5,323 nucleotides of DNA from Mycobacterium sp. (GTDB taxonomy: Bacteria; Actinomycetota; Actinomycetes; Mycobacteriales; Mycobacteriaceae), in assembly GCA_025965815.1 (NCBI GenBank), contig JAOPWF010000152.1, forward strand, positions 1 to 5,323. The letters run 5' to 3'. The notes beneath the pieces were generated by a model that worked only from the letters and a program-made list of their open reading frames with translations, ran no database searches and had not been told where the DNA came from. Made by a program: the position numbers and the translations under genes. This document shows, piece by piece, positions 1 through 5,122 of the stretch. Within the stretch, counting starts at the first letter, position 1. Each line of letters starts with the position of its first letter.

Positions 1-239
1 GTGAGCACTAGCAGGGCCACCACGAGCAGAACGGCGGGCAAATGTTGCCGCCGCGTCGGCCGCCGCGGCGCCACACTGCCCAGCAGCTCCATATTCGCGA
101 ACCGCAGGATCCGCTTTCGGCGACTCAGCTGCATGATGACGTAGAGCGCGGCCAGCCCGAGGATCGCAAGCAGAAACAGGAGATACCAACGATGGGCGAA
201 CCCCGAAAGCGTCAGCCATCCCAGTACCGGCAGCTTCAC
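1..239 (-). CDS. VWA-domain (BatA-like) membrane protein, Rv1481 family, C-terminus outside the window
   Basis: The reverse strand encodes 79 residues before the window edge. They begin [20 protein letters not shown] and continue through a hydrophobic segment (about residues 18-38), a basic stretch (QLSRRKR), the motif [17 protein letters not shown] and the start of a second hydrophobic helix (about 68 onward). From memory this matches the N-terminus of M. tuberculosis Rv1481, a membrane protein of about 335 residues with a von Willebrand factor A domain, normally encoded behind moxR1 and a DUF58 gene. The VWA domain itself lies outside the window. GTG at 239 aligns with the family start; an in-frame ATG at 254, directly after a TGA, is a five-codon-longer alternative. 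Neither has a good ribosome binding site. Unlike in M. tuberculosis, no DUF58 coding end is visible upstream. The family is thought to act with MoxR AAA+ ATPases in envelope protein maturation; that role is inferred here. Confidence 0.85.
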   Translation of the reverse strand, partial: MKLPVLGWLTLSGFAHRWYLLFLLAILGLAALYVIMQLSRRKRILRFANMELLGSVAPRRPTRRQHLPAVLLVVALLVL

Positions 240-347
240 GCCGGCAGTCCGCATTCACGCGGTCGCACCATTACGCACACCGACGGCTCCCTCTGACTTG
301 GCGGGGATGACGCCCCTAGTCGACACCGTACGAAGGCACACTTAGAA

Positions 348-360
348 AGTCCTGAGGACT
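348..360. repeat. Short 13-bp odd palindrome
   Basis: AGTCCT and AGGACT are perfect 6-bp arms around a single central G. It lies about 110 bp upstream of the VWA gene start (239, minus strand), so it could be an operator. Palindromes of this size also arise by chance, and nothing else supports a role. Confidence 0.25.
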
Positions 361-374
361 GACCTGGGCAACCG

Positions 375-542
375 GTGACGATTTACCGAGACAAAGCTGC
401 TATCGCCCGCTTGGCCTTTTGGCCTGACCACGGCGACTTATCGGCGTCTGCATGGCTGCAGGCATCGGAAGCCGCTGGACAGGTGACCCAGGCCAACTGC
501 GCGACTTCCGCTGGGATGTCAGTCAGTAGCCTTTGTGCTTGA
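375..542 (+). CDS. Doubtful small hypothetical ORF, 55 codons
   Basis: A frame open from just after TGA 360-362 gives a 55-residue product from GTG 375, starting MTIYRDKAAIARLAFWPDHG when GTG is read as Met, and ending at TGA 540-542. It is not recognised. There is no Shine-Dalgarno at usable distance: GAGGA at 354-358 is 16 bases away. Third-position GC is only moderate, unlike the strong bias of real genes in this window. The one supporting point is that a 13-bp stem-loop begins 10 bases after the stop. It may be chance or a fragment of a lost gene. Confidence 0.15.
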   Translation: MTIYRDKAAIARLAFWPDHGDLSASAWLQASEAAGQVTQANCATSAGMSVSSLCA

Positions 543-551
543 GCCGTTGGG

Positions 552-581
552 GGTCGATCCGAACACTTGTTCGGGTCGACC
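552..581. terminator. Strong 13-bp stem-loop, terminator-like
   Basis: Bases 552-564 (GGTCGATCCGAAC) pair with 569-581 (GTTCGGGTCGACC) around a 4-base ACTT loop. All positions are Watson-Crick except one T.G at 558/575. There is no T-run on either side. Mycobacterial hairpins of this kind without a U-tract are often proposed as terminators. It could instead be a regulator-binding palindrome or a scar of a lost element. It lies between the doubtful ORF at 375-542 and the methyltransferase remnant. Confidence 0.45.
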
Positions 582-711
582 GGTAGTCCCGTAACTGAGC
601 CACATCGTCACCTCAATTGGTGGCCGGTGTCGCGAAATATCGTTGTGCGGTTGCCGTGAGATCCCGACGGCGGTGGCCACTTCGCCCGAGGACATTGGGC
701 ATGCTGGAGGC

Positions 712-1097
712 ATGCACGAGCGATCGCCTGCGCACACCGACCGCCGTCGGGCGGGGGCGTTTGGCTCCGCCCGCGGAAGAGTACGACCGCCACCGTCCGC
801 GCTACCCACTGGCGCCGGTTGCCGACCTGGTCGCTGCCCGACGGTGTCCAGGTACTCGATGTGGGCGCCGGGACCGGCATCGCGTCGGCCCAGTTGCTGG
901 AGGCGGGCGCACACGTGCTCGTTGTCGAACCGGATCCCCGCATGGCACGCATAGCCGCCGACAAGGGCATCCGCGTCGAGGTGGCGACGTTCGAGGAGTG
1001 GCAGCCGGCGGGCAGGTCGTTCGACCTCGTCGTGTTCGCCCAGTCGTTCCACTGGGTGCGGCCCCGGGTCGCTTCGACGGTGCAGCGCATGAGTTGA
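712..1097 (+). pseudogene. Decayed class I SAM-dependent methyltransferase: two frameshifts, C-terminal half lost
   Basis: The family sequence can be followed through three frames. From ATG 712 (MHERSPAHTDRRRAGAFGSA) it shifts at the CCC run 770-772 into EEYDRHRPRYPLAPVADLVA. At the CCC run 837-839 it shifts again into DGVQVLDVGAGTGIASAQLL. This last part holds the SAM-binding glycine motif VLDVGAGTG (852-878), the acidic ribose-contacting position in VVEPDPRM (Glu codon 927-929) and the conserved block AQSFHWVRPRVA. Similarity stops near 1073 and the frame closes at TGA 1095-1097, so the part after the SAM-binding core is missing; intact relatives are roughly twice as long. Each shift fits one extra C (or two lost bases). 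ATG 701, in the second frame, has a less family-like N-terminus. GGAGG at 706-710 is only one base from ATG 712. Sequencing error could explain the frameshifts but not the truncation. Confidence 0.8.
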
Positions 1098-1340
1098 ACG
1101 GTGGCGACGTCGGCGACCTGGTCGCGTTTTCGCCGGCTCGCGGTCACCCATCATTTTCCGGCAGTGCTTGGCCATTTCCTATTGGGCGTAGTTGTTGACG
1201 TGGTGTTGGCAGCGGCGTAGATGCTGGCGCCGAGGAATCCCACACGGTGCGGCGTCGGTGACAGGCGCGACGGGGATAGGAGCGTGGAGCGGCCCGACCC
1301 GTCGCGGTGACTCTCAGCAATCCGTAAGCTTTGTACCCCC
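1098..1340. other. Interval with no recognisable gene, between the methyltransferase remnant and the deacetylase
   Basis: Nothing recognisable was found in six frames. The plus frame that reads FDGAAHELNGGDVGDLVAF around 1073-1129 and the minus frames through 1151-1342 look somewhat protein-like but match no family I know and carry no start with supporting signals. This may be the far side of the break that truncated the methyltransferase, joined to unrelated DNA, plus the upstream region of the deacetylase. TAAGCT at 1325-1330 resembles a SigA -10 box but lacks a -35 at proper spacing. Confidence 0.4.
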
Positions 1341-1360
1341 AACAGAATTCATGTTCTGTT
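1341..1360. promoter_or_regulatory. Perfect 7-bp inverted repeat, candidate operator of the deacetylase gene
   Basis: AACAGAA (1341-1347) and TTCTGTT (1354-1360) are exact reverse complements separated by the 6 bases TTCATG. The 20-bp size and symmetry are typical of sites for dimeric repressors such as TetR-family proteins; the regulator is unknown. The site ends 27 bases before the preferred GTG start at 1388. If transcription starts at or near that codon, the repeat covers the -35 region. This is inference from position and symmetry only. Confidence 0.45.
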
Positions 1361-1375
1361 CACCTGCGAACCCGG

Positions 1376-1381
1376 TACCGT
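1376..1381 (+). promoter_or_regulatory. Candidate -10 box for a leaderless deacetylase transcript
   Basis: TACCGT fits the mycobacterial SigA -10 pattern TANNNT and ends 6 bases before the preferred GTG start at 1388, which would then be at +1. No Shine-Dalgarno precedes that GTG, as expected for a leaderless message, a common type in mycobacteria. No strong -35 was seen; GTTCTG (1353-1358) is at 17-base spacing and falls inside the inverted repeat. Confidence 0.3.
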
Positions 1382-1387
1382 TGCGTC

Positions 1388-2122
1388 GTGGGAATCGACC
1401 GGCGCACCCTATTGTGCGCCGTTGCGGTCGGGGTGATGGCCGCGACGGCCCGCCTACCGGTGGCCAACGCTGACGGGCGGGTCCGACCCCCGCCAACAGC
1501 CCGGGTACCCGCACCCGCCGGGACACTCACGCAGCTACCCGGAGACGGAAATCAGTTGGCACTGACCATTGACGACGGAACAAGCACCGAGGTCGTCGCT
1601 GCATTCGCACAGTTCTGCCGGGACAGCGGAACGCGCATTACCTTCTTCGTCAACGGCGCGAACGCCTCGTGGAGCGTCAACGCGCCCGCGTTGCGCCCGA
1701 TGGTGGACTCCGGTCAGATCCAGTTGGGTAACCACACCTGGTCGCACCCGGACATCACCCGCCTCCCCGCCGGCGCCGTTGCCGACCAGATCCGCCGCAA
1801 TAAGGACTTCCTGGTCAACGCCTACGGCGTCGACGGCATCCCTTACTTCCGCCCTCCGTATGGTCGGCACAACCCGCAAACCGACCGGTTAGCCGCCGAC
1901 CTCGGCTACCCCACCATCACCATGTGGAGCGGAACCATCGGCGACAGCCGACCGATCAACGAAATCGATCTCGTCGCGGCCGCCCGCAAGTCCTTCGCCC
2001 CTCAACAGATCGTCCTCGGTCACGCCAACCTGCCGACCATCACCCACACCTACGCCCAGCTACTGGACCTTATTCAAGGGCGGAATCTGCAGACCGTCAC
2101 CCTCGCCGACGTCTTCAGCTAA
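1388..2122 (+). CDS. Exported polysaccharide deacetylase (CE4/NodB family) with Tat signal peptide
   Basis: This 244-residue protein is a small NodB-fold, metal-dependent deacetylase, expected to remove acetyl groups from N-acetylated (or O-acetylated) glycans outside the cytoplasm. The N-terminus GIDRRTLLCAVAVGVMAA has a twin-arginine pair (residues 5-6), a hydrophobic core and a likely cleavage site after ANA (about residue 28), followed by a Pro-rich linker. Conserved motifs are TIDDG (Asp62 likely catalytic base, Asp63 metal ligand), NHTWSHP (His116 and His120 metal ligands), FRPPYG (Arg155) and VLGH (His212). Motif 4 reads MWSGTIGDS and departs from the usual DxxDW-type pattern. GTG 1388 is preferred because it gives a clean Tat signal. 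TTG 1331 would add 19 residues in front of the signal and would place the inverted repeat inside the gene. The natural substrate is unknown; peptidoglycan or another envelope glycan is plausible. Confidence 0.88.
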   Translation: MGIDRRTLLCAVAVGVMAATARLPVANADGRVRPPPTARVPAPAGTLTQLPGDGNQLALTIDDGTSTEVVAAFAQFCRDSGTRITFFVNGANASWSVNAPALRPMVDSGQIQLGNHTWSHPDITRLPAGAVADQIRRNKDFLVNAYGVDGIPYFRPPYGRHNPQTDRLAADLGYPTITMWSGTIGDSRPINEIDLVAAARKSFAPQQIVLGHANLPTITHTYAQLLDLIQGRNLQTVTLADVFS

Positions 2123-2148
2123 ACGATCTCGAGAGCGTAGCGCCCTCC

Positions 2149-2187
2149 GCTCGAATACTTGCTTTGCTCAGCGTTTTTACTTCGAGC
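2149..2187. terminator. Inverted repeat in the convergent gap, possible bidirectional terminator
   Basis: GCTCGAA (2149-2155) and TTCGAGC (2181-2187) are perfect 7-bp arms around a 25-base loop that contains GTTTTTAC. The repeat starts 26 bases after the deacetylase stop and ends 98 bases before the last codon of the convergent kinase gene. The location suits a terminator serving either strand, but the loop is long and no U-tract follows the stem. Confidence 0.3.
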
Positions 2188-2228
2188 CAAGCGGGTTGCG
2201 TGCGCGGTTCCACATCGCTGGGCGCCTG

Positions 2229-2254
2229 TCCCGGTGTCTGGCCAGTTCCCGGTG
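2229..2254. repeat. Pair of 8-bp direct repeats flanking a small palindrome
   Basis: TCCCGGTG occurs at 2229-2236 and 2247-2254, an 18-base period, with the perfect palindrome CTGGCCAG (2238-2245) between them. It lies in the gap downstream of both convergent genes. No function can be assigned; it may be chance in GC-rich DNA. Confidence 0.2.
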
Positions 2255-2285
2255 GGTTGCAGTCACACGGCCACCCAGGCCCGCG

Positions 2286-3677
2286 TCAAAGCGACGTCTC
2301 GCCGCGGGACCGCGTCACGGGCAGCCGCAGTAGCAGTCGTGCTCCCCCCAGCGGGCTGACCTCCAGTGACGCTGCGCCACCATGCAACTCGGCCTGCTGA
2401 GCGACCAGGGCCAGCCCCAGGCCGGAGCCCGAACGCGATGCCGTCGACCCGCGGTAGAACCGGTCGAACACCGCAGTGCGTTCCTCCTCGGGCACCCCGG
2501 TGCCGTTGTCGTCGACCGTGATCTCCACACTGTCGGCGGAACTGACTGCGGCCAGCCGGATTTCGGTGGCGCCGCCGTGCTTCACGGCGTTGGCGATGGC
2601 ATTGTCAACGACCAGCCGCAAGCCTGCGGGCAGACCCAGCAGTGAAACTGTAGCCGACGGCAGCAGCGTCACTTGGACGTTGGAGTAGATGCGAAGCGCA
2701 TCGTGCGCCGCGCGGTCCAGCAGCTCGGTGAGGTCCACGGAGACGAAATCGTCAAAGGTGGTCAGTTCGCCCTGGGCCAGCCGCTCCAGCGCCGTCAGCG
2801 TCGCCTCGATCCGGCTCTGGGTGCGGATGACGTCGCCGATCACCTCCTTGCGTTGCGCGGCGGTCAGGTCCAGGGTGGACAGCACCTCCAAGTTGGTACG
2901 CATCGCTGTCAACGGGGTGCGAAGTTCGTGCGAGGCCACAGCGGAGAAGTCGCGGGCCGATTCAAGTGCCGCCTTGGTGCGCTGTTGCTCGTCGCCGATG
3001 CGGGCCAGCATGCCCTCAACTGCCTCAGCGATTTCCACGGCCTCCCGCACCCCGCGCACCTGGACCTCGTCCGGCTTGGATTGGGCGTTGATGGCGCGGG
3101 CCTGCTGGGCCAAGAGCCGAAAGGGGTCGATCATGATCAGCGAGATCACCCAGCCGACCAGGACGGTGCCGACGATGACGCCGCCGCAGATCAACAGCAC
3201 CCGCAGGTGCAGCGCGTCGATTCGACTCTGGGTATCGGCCACCGGTGCACCGAGCGCGATCGAGGCATCACCGGCGGCGAAGGTGCGGACCCGGTATTGC
3301 ACGCCGTTGATGGCCGTGTCGGCGTACCCGTTGACGAACTTCGGCAACACAATATCGCTGGGCATCGACACGGTCGTACCGCCAAATCGTGCGGTGCGTA
3401 CCAGGCTGCCGTCCGGCATGGCATGACTGGTGTTGGCGTGCAGTGCGCTGCTCAGCAGCGTGCTGAAGTCGCCGAGGCTGCTCACCGAATCCAGCCGCCG
3501 ATCCAGCTGGCTGTACTGGTCGGCGGTGATGCCGACCCACACCCAGGTGCCGATGACGATGACCACAGCGACGACCGACAGCGCGGCGACGATGACGATG
3601 GTGCGCAACGACAGCACCCGCATCAGCGGTCGCAGCAGCCCATACAGGCGTTCATTGAGCTCCACAATCGAGCTCAT
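2286..3677 (-). CDS. prrB-like: PrrB-like membrane sensor histidine kinase, orphaned from its regulator
   Basis: This 463-residue kinase would autophosphorylate on a histidine and pass phosphate to a response regulator. It has a first membrane helix at about 25-48, an extracytoplasmic sensor region (about 50-157), a second helix (about 158-182), a HAMP linker (about 183-235), the H-box SAVASHELRTPLTA with phospho-acceptor His250, the N-box VDNAIANAVKHG (Asn359, Asn363), G1 DDNGTG (389-394), F-box FDRFYRGS and G2 GSGLGL (417-422). All catalytic motifs look intact. From memory the closest M. tuberculosis protein is PrrB (446 residues), including TNLEVLSTLDL, RTQSRIEATL and GLPAGLRL. The distal sensor half (YADTAINGVQYRVRTF) is also PrrB-like, while residues about 55-100 diverge. 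The start codon overlaps the stop of the PrrA-like remnant as ATGA, the normal regulator-kinase arrangement, but that regulator is broken. Any partner must be encoded elsewhere. Confidence 0.92.
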   Translation of the reverse strand: MSSIVELNERLYGLLRPLMRVLSLRTIVIVAALSVVAVVIVIGTWVWVGITADQYSQLDRRLDSVSSLGDFSTLLSSALHANTSHAMPDGSLVRTARFGGTTVSMPSDIVLPKFVNGYADTAINGVQYRVRTFAAGDASIALGAPVADTQSRIDALHLRVLLICGGVIVGTVLVGWVISLIMIDPFRLLAQQARAINAQSKPDEVQVRGVREAVEIAEAVEGMLARIGDEQQRTKAALESARDFSAVASHELRTPLTAMRTNLEVLSTLDLTAAQRKEVIGDVIRTQSRIEATLTALERLAQGELTTFDDFVSVDLTELLDRAAHDALRIYSNVQVTLLPSATVSLLGLPAGLRLVVDNAIANAVKHGGATEIRLAAVSSADSVEITVDDNGTGVPEEERTAVFDRFYRGSTASRSGSGLGLALVAQQAELHGGAASLEVSPLGGARLLLRLPVTRSRGETSL

Positions 3678-3931
3678 GGCACGACGCCGACGCTACGCAC
3701 GGTGTGCAGCAGCGGGGGTCGGCCGCCGGCGTCGAGCTTGCGGCGCAGTCGGCCGACGACGTTCACTTCCAGCGGGCCCACACCGCAAACCGTAACCCTC
3801 ACCCGTGGCTCATCACCGCGTCGAGTTGGGGGCCGCCGCGACCGCTGTCCCCGGGCGGCGGCTATCTGGTCGGGAATCTCCGCTCGTGCAGTCGTCGCCG
3901 CGGTCGCCGTGGGCCTCCCGCGGTTGACCAT
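3674..3931 (-). pseudogene. prrA-like: PrrA-like (OmpR-family) response regulator remnant, receiver and most of the DNA-binding domain deleted
   Basis: The minus frame ends RRKLDAGGRPPLLHTVRSVG followed by VVP and a stop. This closely matches the C-terminus of M. tuberculosis PrrA as remembered ([20 protein letters not shown]...). Just before it, GVGPLEVNVVGR resembles PrrA's linker segment TVGPLEVDIPGR. In an intact regulator these two blocks are some 55-60 residues apart; here they are adjacent and in frame. Most of the winged-helix domain, including the recognition helix, is therefore missing. No receiver motifs (acidic pocket, phospho-acceptor Asp, conserved Lys) are found upstream, and 3800-3931 is only weakly if at all similar. 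The stop TGA 3676-3674 overlaps the kinase ATG, so the original operon junction survives. The given extent is the open frame; the solid similarity covers about 3674-3790. An 85-residue product, if made, could not act as a normal regulator. Confidence 0.78.
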
Positions 3932-3985
3932 TTGCGCCGCCCGCTAGCGAGTAAGAACACCGATTCCAGCTAGCAGGAAGCGTTC
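3932..3985. promoter_or_regulatory. Divergent intergenic region between the response-regulator remnant and the Crp paralogue
   Basis: The kinase locus and the Crp-like gene are transcribed away from each other. On the plus strand TTGACC (3924-3929) matches a -35 box, but the best nearby -10 candidates, TAGCGA (3945-3950) and TAAGAA (3952-3957), have poor spacing (15 and 22 bases). GCTAGC occurs twice (within 3943-3949 and 3969-3975). No TGTGA-N6-TCACA Crp site was found. AGGAAG at 3975-3980 sits 5 bases before ATG 3986. Confidence 0.25.
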
Positions 3986-4094
3986 ATGGGGGTCAGCGGT
4001 GGCGACATGGGTCCGCTGGACCGCAATTGTGGCAGGTGCATCGTCGCGCCCGAGAACGTACTGACAACGAAGGCGGGCCCGGCCACGCCTGATC

Positions 4095-4100
4095 GGAGGA
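4095..4100 (+). promoter_or_regulatory. Ribosome binding site that decides the Crp-like start
   Basis: GGAGGA lies 5 bases before ATG 4106 and is the best Shine-Dalgarno in the region. A second, somewhat weaker one (AGGAAG 3975-3980) has the same spacing to the upstream in-frame ATG 3986, so a protein 40 residues longer is also possible. Confidence 0.6.
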
Positions 4101-4105
4101 TTCGG

Positions 4106-5008
4106 ATGCCCACGGACCCGGCAGTGATCGACATCGACCGGAATCCGCGCCGCGACCCCAACGCGTCCTGGCTGGATGCCCAACGGGCGGCCATTCCGAG
4201 GATGAAGCCCTATCGGGACGCAAGTCAGTCAGCCGGTGCCGCCGCAAGCAGGGGTGTGAAAACAGAGCCCGATGAGCTGCGGCTAGAGAAGGGTTCTCCG
4301 GGGTCCCCGGACCGCGGCGTCGACGATAGGGACGAGCGGGAGATCTTGGTCAGGGCCGGACTGTTTCAGGCAGTAGAGCCGAGCGCCGCGTCCGCGCTGA
4401 CGAATCAGCTGCAGCCCGTTTCTTTCCCGCCCGGGCATGCGGTGTTCGGCGAAGGTGAAACCGACGACCGGCTCTACATCATCTTGTCCGGTAAGGTCAA
4501 GATCGGCCAGCGCTCCCCCGACGGCCAAGAAAGCCTGCTGACCATCATGGGACCGGCCGATATGTTCGGCGAGTTGTCGATCTTCGACCCTGGCCCGCGC
4601 ACCTCCAGCGCGACCACGATCACCGAGGTGCGGGCGGTGTCGATGGACCGCGACGCGCTGCGGGCGTGGATCGCCGACCGCCCCGGGATCGCCGAGCAGC
4701 TGCTGCGGGTGCTGGCCCGGCGACTACAGCGCACAACGAACAACGCCGCCGACCTGATATTCACCGATGTGCCCGGCCGGGTGGCCAAACAGTTGCTGCT
4801 GCTGGCGCAGAGCTTCGGCACCCCGGAGGGCGGCGCGCTGCGCGTCACCCACGACCTGACCCAGAAAGAAATCGCCCAGTTGGTCGGGGCGACGCGGGCA
4901 ACCGTGAACAAGGCGCTGTCAGATTTCGCCCACCGCGGCTGGATCCGGTTGGAGGGCAAGAGCGTGCTGATCTCGGACTCCGAACGCCTCGCCAGGCGGG
5001 CCCGTTAG
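4106..5008 (+). CDS. crp-like: Crp/Fnr-family cAMP-responsive regulator, Crp paralogue with long N-terminal extension
   Basis: From ATG 4106 the product has 300 residues. From about residue 77 it follows M. tuberculosis Crp (Rv3676, 224 residues, recalled) almost end to end: cyclic-nucleotide domain (about 82-195), dimer helix, and winged helix-turn-helix (HTH about 251-272) ending SERLARRAR. The cAMP pocket [16 protein letters not shown] keeps Glu156, Arg165, Thr166 and Ser167, and Thr210 in RRLQRT is kept too, so cAMP binding is expected. In the recognition helix Crp's GASRETVNKAL reads [11 protein letters not shown]: the position of E. coli Glu181 is Ala265, while Arg264 and Lys269 remain. 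The first 76 residues (rich in Pro, Arg, Asp, Ser, Ala) are unrelated to Crp and look disordered. No start codon exists at the normal Crp start; the nearest is GTG 4256. ATG 3986, also with an RBS and GC-rich third positions, would give 340 residues with a CGRC motif. Confidence 0.9.
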   Translation: MPTDPAVIDIDRNPRRDPNASWLDAQRAAIPRMKPYRDASQSAGAAASRGVKTEPDELRLEKGSPGSPDRGVDDRDEREILVRAGLFQAVEPSAASALTNQLQPVSFPPGHAVFGEGETDDRLYIILSGKVKIGQRSPDGQESLLTIMGPADMFGELSIFDPGPRTSSATTITEVRAVSMDRDALRAWIADRPGIAEQLLRVLARRLQRTTNNAADLIFTDVPGRVAKQLLLLAQSFGTPEGGALRVTHDLTQKEIAQLVGATRATVNKALSDFAHRGWIRLEGKSVLISDSERLARRAR

Positions 5009-5025
5009 CGACGGTGCCGCCGTCG
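5009..5025 (+). terminator. Stem-loop directly after the Crp-like gene
   Basis: CGACGG (5009-5014) pairs perfectly with CCGTCG (5020-5025) around TGCCG, starting at the first base after the TAG stop. There is no U-tract, so it is a weak or non-canonical terminator. It separates the Crp-like gene from the thioesterase-like gene 98 bases further on, which suggests separate transcription but does not prove it. Confidence 0.4.
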
Positions 5026-5111
5026 GGCACGCCGTGAACTGTGTCCCGCTCAGCAGCGTGTCACCATCAGCCCCTCGGTGCAGCCGTGCTGGTGGGCCCG
5101 GGCTTGAACAC

Positions 5112-5116
5112 AAGGA
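5112..5116 (+). promoter_or_regulatory. Ribosome binding site of the thioesterase-like gene
   Basis: AAGGA lies 6 bases before ATG 5123 and supports that start. Confidence 0.65.
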
Positions 5117-5122
5117 CGTGAG

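Larger units (their letters stand above)
240..711. other. Gene-poor region between the VWA gene and the methyltransferase remnant
   Basis: No conserved coding sequence was recognised on either strand. Upstream of the VWA gene the reverse strand holds only a short open stretch of about 28 codons ending in TGA at 255-257, and it does not resemble the DUF58 protein expected there. The region contains a 13-bp odd palindrome (348-360, arms AGTCCT and AGGACT around one G), a doubtful short ORF (375-542) and a strong stem-loop (552-581). Third-position GC in the short ORF is lower than in the neighbouring genes, which suits intergenic or decayed DNA. The promoter of the VWA gene could lie here, but no convincing -10/-35 pair was found. 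Confidence 0.5.

Noticed and set aside
399..416. GGCC-TTTT-GGCC stem with T loop near 410-425 as a terminator
   Set aside because: Only four base pairs and no following T-run; too weak to support.
519..1175. A 218-codon open frame on the minus strand, starting MAKHCRKMMGDREPAK with AGGAA close upstream
   Set aside because: It runs antisense to the methyltransferase remnant, is very Arg/Pro/His-rich and matches no family I know; best read as a shadow of the GC-biased plus strand.
1321..1380. HindIII-, EcoRI- and KpnI-like sites close together, suggesting a cloning polylinker
   Set aside because: They are spaced irregularly in otherwise mycobacterial DNA with no vector sequence around; chance occurrence.
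1331..1387. Longer deacetylase start at TTG 1331
   Set aside because: It would put 19 residues in front of a well-formed Tat signal peptide, lacks a ribosome binding site and would overlap the inverted repeat.
2673..3947. A 424-codon open frame on the plus strand
   Set aside because: It lies antisense to the intact histidine kinase, is rich in His, Asp and Arg as expected for a mirror of GC-biased codons, and has no recognisable domain.
4255..4259. TGTGA as a possible Crp-binding half-site
   Set aside because: The matching TCACA at proper spacing is absent and it lies inside the coding region.
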